DNA from: an uncultured Caproiciproducens sp.
GTDB lineage: Bacteria > Bacillota > Clostridia > Oscillospirales > Acutalibacteraceae
Assembly (NCBI RefSeq): GCF_963664915.1
Contig: NZ_OY761810.1
Coordinates: forward strand, 2,866,661-2,930,660
Direction: 5' to 3'
DNA: 64,000 nucleotides
The notes beneath the pieces are model-generated. The model saw nothing but the letters and a program-made list of their open reading frames with translations, had not been told where the DNA came from and searched no databases. The translations under genes were made by a program, and so were the position numbers. Of this stretch, positions 61,737 through 64,000 are shown in pieces (the stretch's first letter is position 1; the number at the start of each line of letters is the position of its first letter).

Positions 61737-62513
61737 TCACATATCAAGTACGTGTTTTATTTTATCTATTTGCGTGTTCACGCCGGCATCGATCATCTGA
61801 TCGGGCATTTCTATCGTACAGTCGCCGTCATCCATATCGGGAGAAACCTCAATTTTAATATTGTCAGAAACATCACTGAGTGCCTGAACGATGGACTTAT
61901 CCACGCTTTGAAGCAGAGTCTTTGTGTTTTTTGAAACAAGAATCCTGATCCATTCCTGATTTCTGTAAGAATCAACTGCATTTGTAATAATGGACTGCAT
62001 AGCTTTTTCGTCAATGCTTAATTCTCTTTTGATTACCTTTTCAGCTATGGCAACAGCCAATTTCTTAATGTCTTCTTCGTATTTTCTCAAAATCTCGCAC
62101 TTCATGGTTTCAACCGTTTCAAGCATTCCGGAAAGTTCGGCGGCCACCGCCTGATTCTCTTCTTCAGCATTTTTCAGGCCATCTTTGTAGCCGAGCTCGC
62201 GGCCATCTTTTTCGCCTTCCAAAAGACCTCTTCTGTAACCGTCCTCACGGCTCTGCACCAGCACCTGCGCGGCTTCCTGATTCATTTGCTGCGTTGATTC
62301 CTTCACCTTGTTCATACTGTAATTCTGAGCCGCTTCCATGATTTGCTGCGCTTTCTGAAAAGCCTCGTTTACAATTTTTCTATGCTGATCCTGCGCGCCC
62401 TGTGAGGATTCATAGGATGAATCTTGTAAATTCACATTGTTTGAAGGAAAGGCACTTCCGTTTTTAACAGATACATATTCGGAAGCTTTGATAACATTAT
62501 GCAATAACCTCAT
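61737..62513 (-). CDS. fliH: Flagellar assembly protein FliH
   Basis: A 258-residue regulator of FliI. The middle (about 40-130) is a long, charged coiled coil, and the C-terminal domain (about 130-258) resembles FliH/V-type ATPase subunit E with KLAVAIAEKVIKRELSID and CTIEMPDQMIDAGVNTQIDK. It overlaps fliG by 17 bases. Confidence 0.92.
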   Translation of the reverse strand: MRLLHNVIKASEYVSVKNGSAFPSNNVNLQDSSYESSQGAQDQHRKIVNEAFQKAQQIMEAAQNYSMNKVKESTQQMNQEAAQVLVQSREDGYRRGLLEGEKDGRELGYKDGLKNAEEENQAVAAELSGMLETVETMKCEILRKYEEDIKKLAVAIAEKVIKRELSIDEKAMQSIITNAVDSYRNQEWIRILVSKNTKTLLQSVDKSIVQALSDVSDNIKIEVSPDMDDGDCTIEMPDQMIDAGVNTQIDKIKHVLDM

Positions 62514-63504
62514 CCTTTCCGCCCTTGCTGATGACTAACTCACCTTCGCCCTCAAGACGCCGGATGACGCCAACAATACGCTGCTGCGCTTCTTCGACAT
62601 CTCTGAGCCTGACATTGTGCGTGAATTCCAGATCGGATTTGATGGTTTCAGTCGTACGATTAGACATATTTTTGAAGATGACATCGGAGACTTCCTGATT
62701 GGCTCCTTTGAGTGCGAATACCAGATCTTTGGAATCCACTTCACGCAGAAAGCGCTGTATGGACATATCGTCCAGAACGGTAATGTCTTCAAAGACAAAC
62801 ATCCTCTTCTTAATCTCATCGCAAAGCTGCGCGTCCTTCCGTGCCAATTCATCAAAAATATACTTCTCATTGGCACGATCCATATTGTTCATAATGTCTG
62901 CGATATAATTTACGCCGCCGAATTCCATGAAATCCAAAGACATAAGAGAGGAGAATTTCTTTTCAAGATTGTTTTCAACAATTTTTATAATTTCAGGAGA
63001 TGTGCGGTCCATTGTGGCAATCCTTTCCACAACTTCAAGTCTTTTGTCTTTTGGCAATTCTGCAATGATCATGGCCGCCTGATCCGCTCTTGCGTAGGAA
63101 AGGATCAGTGCGATGGTCTGAGGATGTTCATTTTGGATCATTGCCATTAAATTTTTATAATCGGTCTTCCTAATGAATTCAAACGCCTTGGTTCTAAGCG
63201 ACTTGGTAACACGTTCCAAAAGGGAAGCCGCCATCTGCGCGCCATATGTCTTTTCAAGTACATTTCTTGCGTATTCCATTCCGCCTTCGGTAATTACCTT
63301 TTGCGTCATGCAAACCTGATAAAAATTCTCAAGGATTTCTTCCACTTGCTCGGAAGTCATGTGGGACATTCTTGCAATTTCGTATGTAAGCTGCTCTACT
63401 TCGTCTTCTTTCAAATACTTATAGATTTTAGAAGCATTTTCAGCTCCCAGTGAGATAATGACAGCGGCAGCCTTTTGCTGCCCATTCATCGGATGATTAG
63501 CCAT
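62497..63504 (-). CDS. fliG: Flagellar motor switch protein FliG
   Basis: A 335-residue switch protein. The N-terminal part has NGQQKAAAVIISLGAENASK, the middle domain contains EHPQTIALILSYARADQAA, and the C-terminal torque helix region includes IQRFLREVDSKDLVFALKGA. It links the FliF ring to FliM and contacts MotA. It overlaps fliF by eight bases and fliH by 17. Confidence 0.96.
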   Translation of the reverse strand: MANHPMNGQQKAAAVIISLGAENASKIYKYLKEDEVEQLTYEIARMSHMTSEQVEEILENFYQVCMTQKVITEGGMEYARNVLEKTYGAQMAASLLERVTKSLRTKAFEFIRKTDYKNLMAMIQNEHPQTIALILSYARADQAAMIIAELPKDKRLEVVERIATMDRTSPEIIKIVENNLEKKFSSLMSLDFMEFGGVNYIADIMNNMDRANEKYIFDELARKDAQLCDEIKKRMFVFEDITVLDDMSIQRFLREVDSKDLVFALKGANQEVSDVIFKNMSNRTTETIKSDLEFTHNVRLRDVEEAQQRIVGVIRRLEGEGELVISKGGKDEVIA

Positions 63505-64000
63505 CGCCGTCGTCTCCTCTCAGCCAGGATCGAATAAGTTGGGCCGCGATTTCAGGATTTTGTGATGAAAAATCCTGAATTTCCTTCGTCAGGGCCTCTT
63601 CCTTGGACGCCTTTTCAGCACGCGCATTTTCAATTGCCTTCAGATCAATAGACTTTTTATCATCCTGTTCTTTGGGGCCGTTCTGGGTAAGACGGGATTT
63701 AAGCGAAGCTTCCTCCGGATTTTCCAGCCCTTCCAATTCTGCAAGCTGAAGCAATTTCTTCTTTCTGCGCCTGCGTGAAACAATGACCGCTATGGTGATA
63801 ACAATCAGTAGTGTAAGTAATGCGGCTCCGCCAAGCACAAGAATGGTTTTCAACGGAGGCAGTGCAGACGGCGGAGCGATTGTCGGCTGATTAGCATCTG
63901 GAAAAACACTGTTGTAAACGGCTACCTTTTCCGGTTGAATGGCTGATGCATACGCGGCAAGCTTTGCGATATCCTGTTTCTGTGTTGCATCCATCAGTTC
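63497..64000 (-). CDS. fliF: Flagellar MS-ring protein FliF, C-terminal part
   Basis: The last 167 codons of fliF; the frame is open to the right edge, so the start lies outside the window. Visible are the end of the periplasmic-type domain, a membrane segment at about 30 codons past ILVLGG (TILVLGGAALLTLLIVITIA), a basic stretch SRRRRKKK, and the C-terminal FliG-binding tail with NPEIAAQLIRSWLRGD. FliF forms the MS ring, the base of the motor. Confidence 0.95.
   Translation of the reverse strand, partial: ELMDATQKQDIAKLAAYASAIQPEKVAVYNSVFPDANQPTIAPPSALPPLKTILVLGGAALLTLLIVITIAVIVSRRRRKKKLLQLAELEGLENPEEASLKSRLTQNGPKEQDDKKSIDLKAIENARAEKASKEEALTKEIQDFSSQNPEIAAQLIRSWLRGDDGDG

Overview
The window reads as a chromosomal segment of a motile, spore-forming-type Firmicute of class Clostridia, most likely in or near the Oscillospiraceae/Acutalibacteraceae. 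The support is the Clostridia-style flagellar operon, a BofC-like sporulation protein, a SigH-type sigma factor, a Bacillus-type LexA box, and FliY/CheC/CheD chemotaxis. No genus can be fixed from the sequence alone. No insertion sequence, prophage, CRISPR array or rRNA gene was seen.

Region 1 (1-10,450) is metabolic and cell-wall. It holds the end of a branched-chain amino-acid ABC transporter (livM-livG-livF), a NYN/LOTUS RNA-processing-type protein, the threonine-branch operon hom-thrB-lysC, a class A penicillin-binding protein, a BofC-like protein and uridine kinase. Region 2 (10,450-15,730) is a four-gene exopolysaccharide operon: a Wzy-like polymerase, two glycosyltransferases, and a Wzz/BY-kinase fusion whose nucleotide-binding motifs are degraded. 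Region 3 (15,730-24,960) is housekeeping: an operon of an MFS transporter, trmK, a Nif3-like protein and the ribosome-rescue factor rqcH; two small cysteine-rich proteins; a SigH-like sigma factor; SOS-controlled DNA polymerase IV; and the ComM/YifB ATPase. A tRNA-like element with a shrunken D-loop and anticodon arm and a GTGC T-loop sits between the sigma gene and a zinc-ribbon gene.

Region 4 (24,960-41,310) holds chemotaxis and late flagellar genes in several transcription units: a Cache chemoreceptor; cheA-cheR-cheB; a YlqG/YlqH-like pair (FliK-like protein plus stand-alone FlhB C-domain); cheW-pilZ-cheW-mcp; an HD-GYP protein; and fliD-fliS-flgN-like. Five of these units have upstream sites resembling sigma-D (FliA) promoters, and the sigma-D gene itself lies in region 5.

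Region 5 (41,380-64,000, all minus strand) is the large fla/che operon, read from the right edge: fliF(partial)-fliG-fliH-fliI-fliJ-fliK-flgD-DUF-flgE-flbD-motA-motB-fliM-fliY-cheY-fliO-fliP-fliQ-fliR-flhB-flhA-sigD-flgF-flgG-fapA-cheC-cheD. It ends at a 25-bp inverted-repeat terminator. flhF, flhG and fliL are missing from their usual places. fliY is broken by a one-base frameshift between its CheC-like and FliN domains; the out-of-frame conserved linker can be read directly.

The logic is a hierarchy. The main operon builds the basal body, the export gate and sigma-D. Sigma-D then appears to drive receptors, CheA/R/B, the c-di-GMP-linked PilZ and HD-GYP proteins, and filament-cap and chaperone genes.
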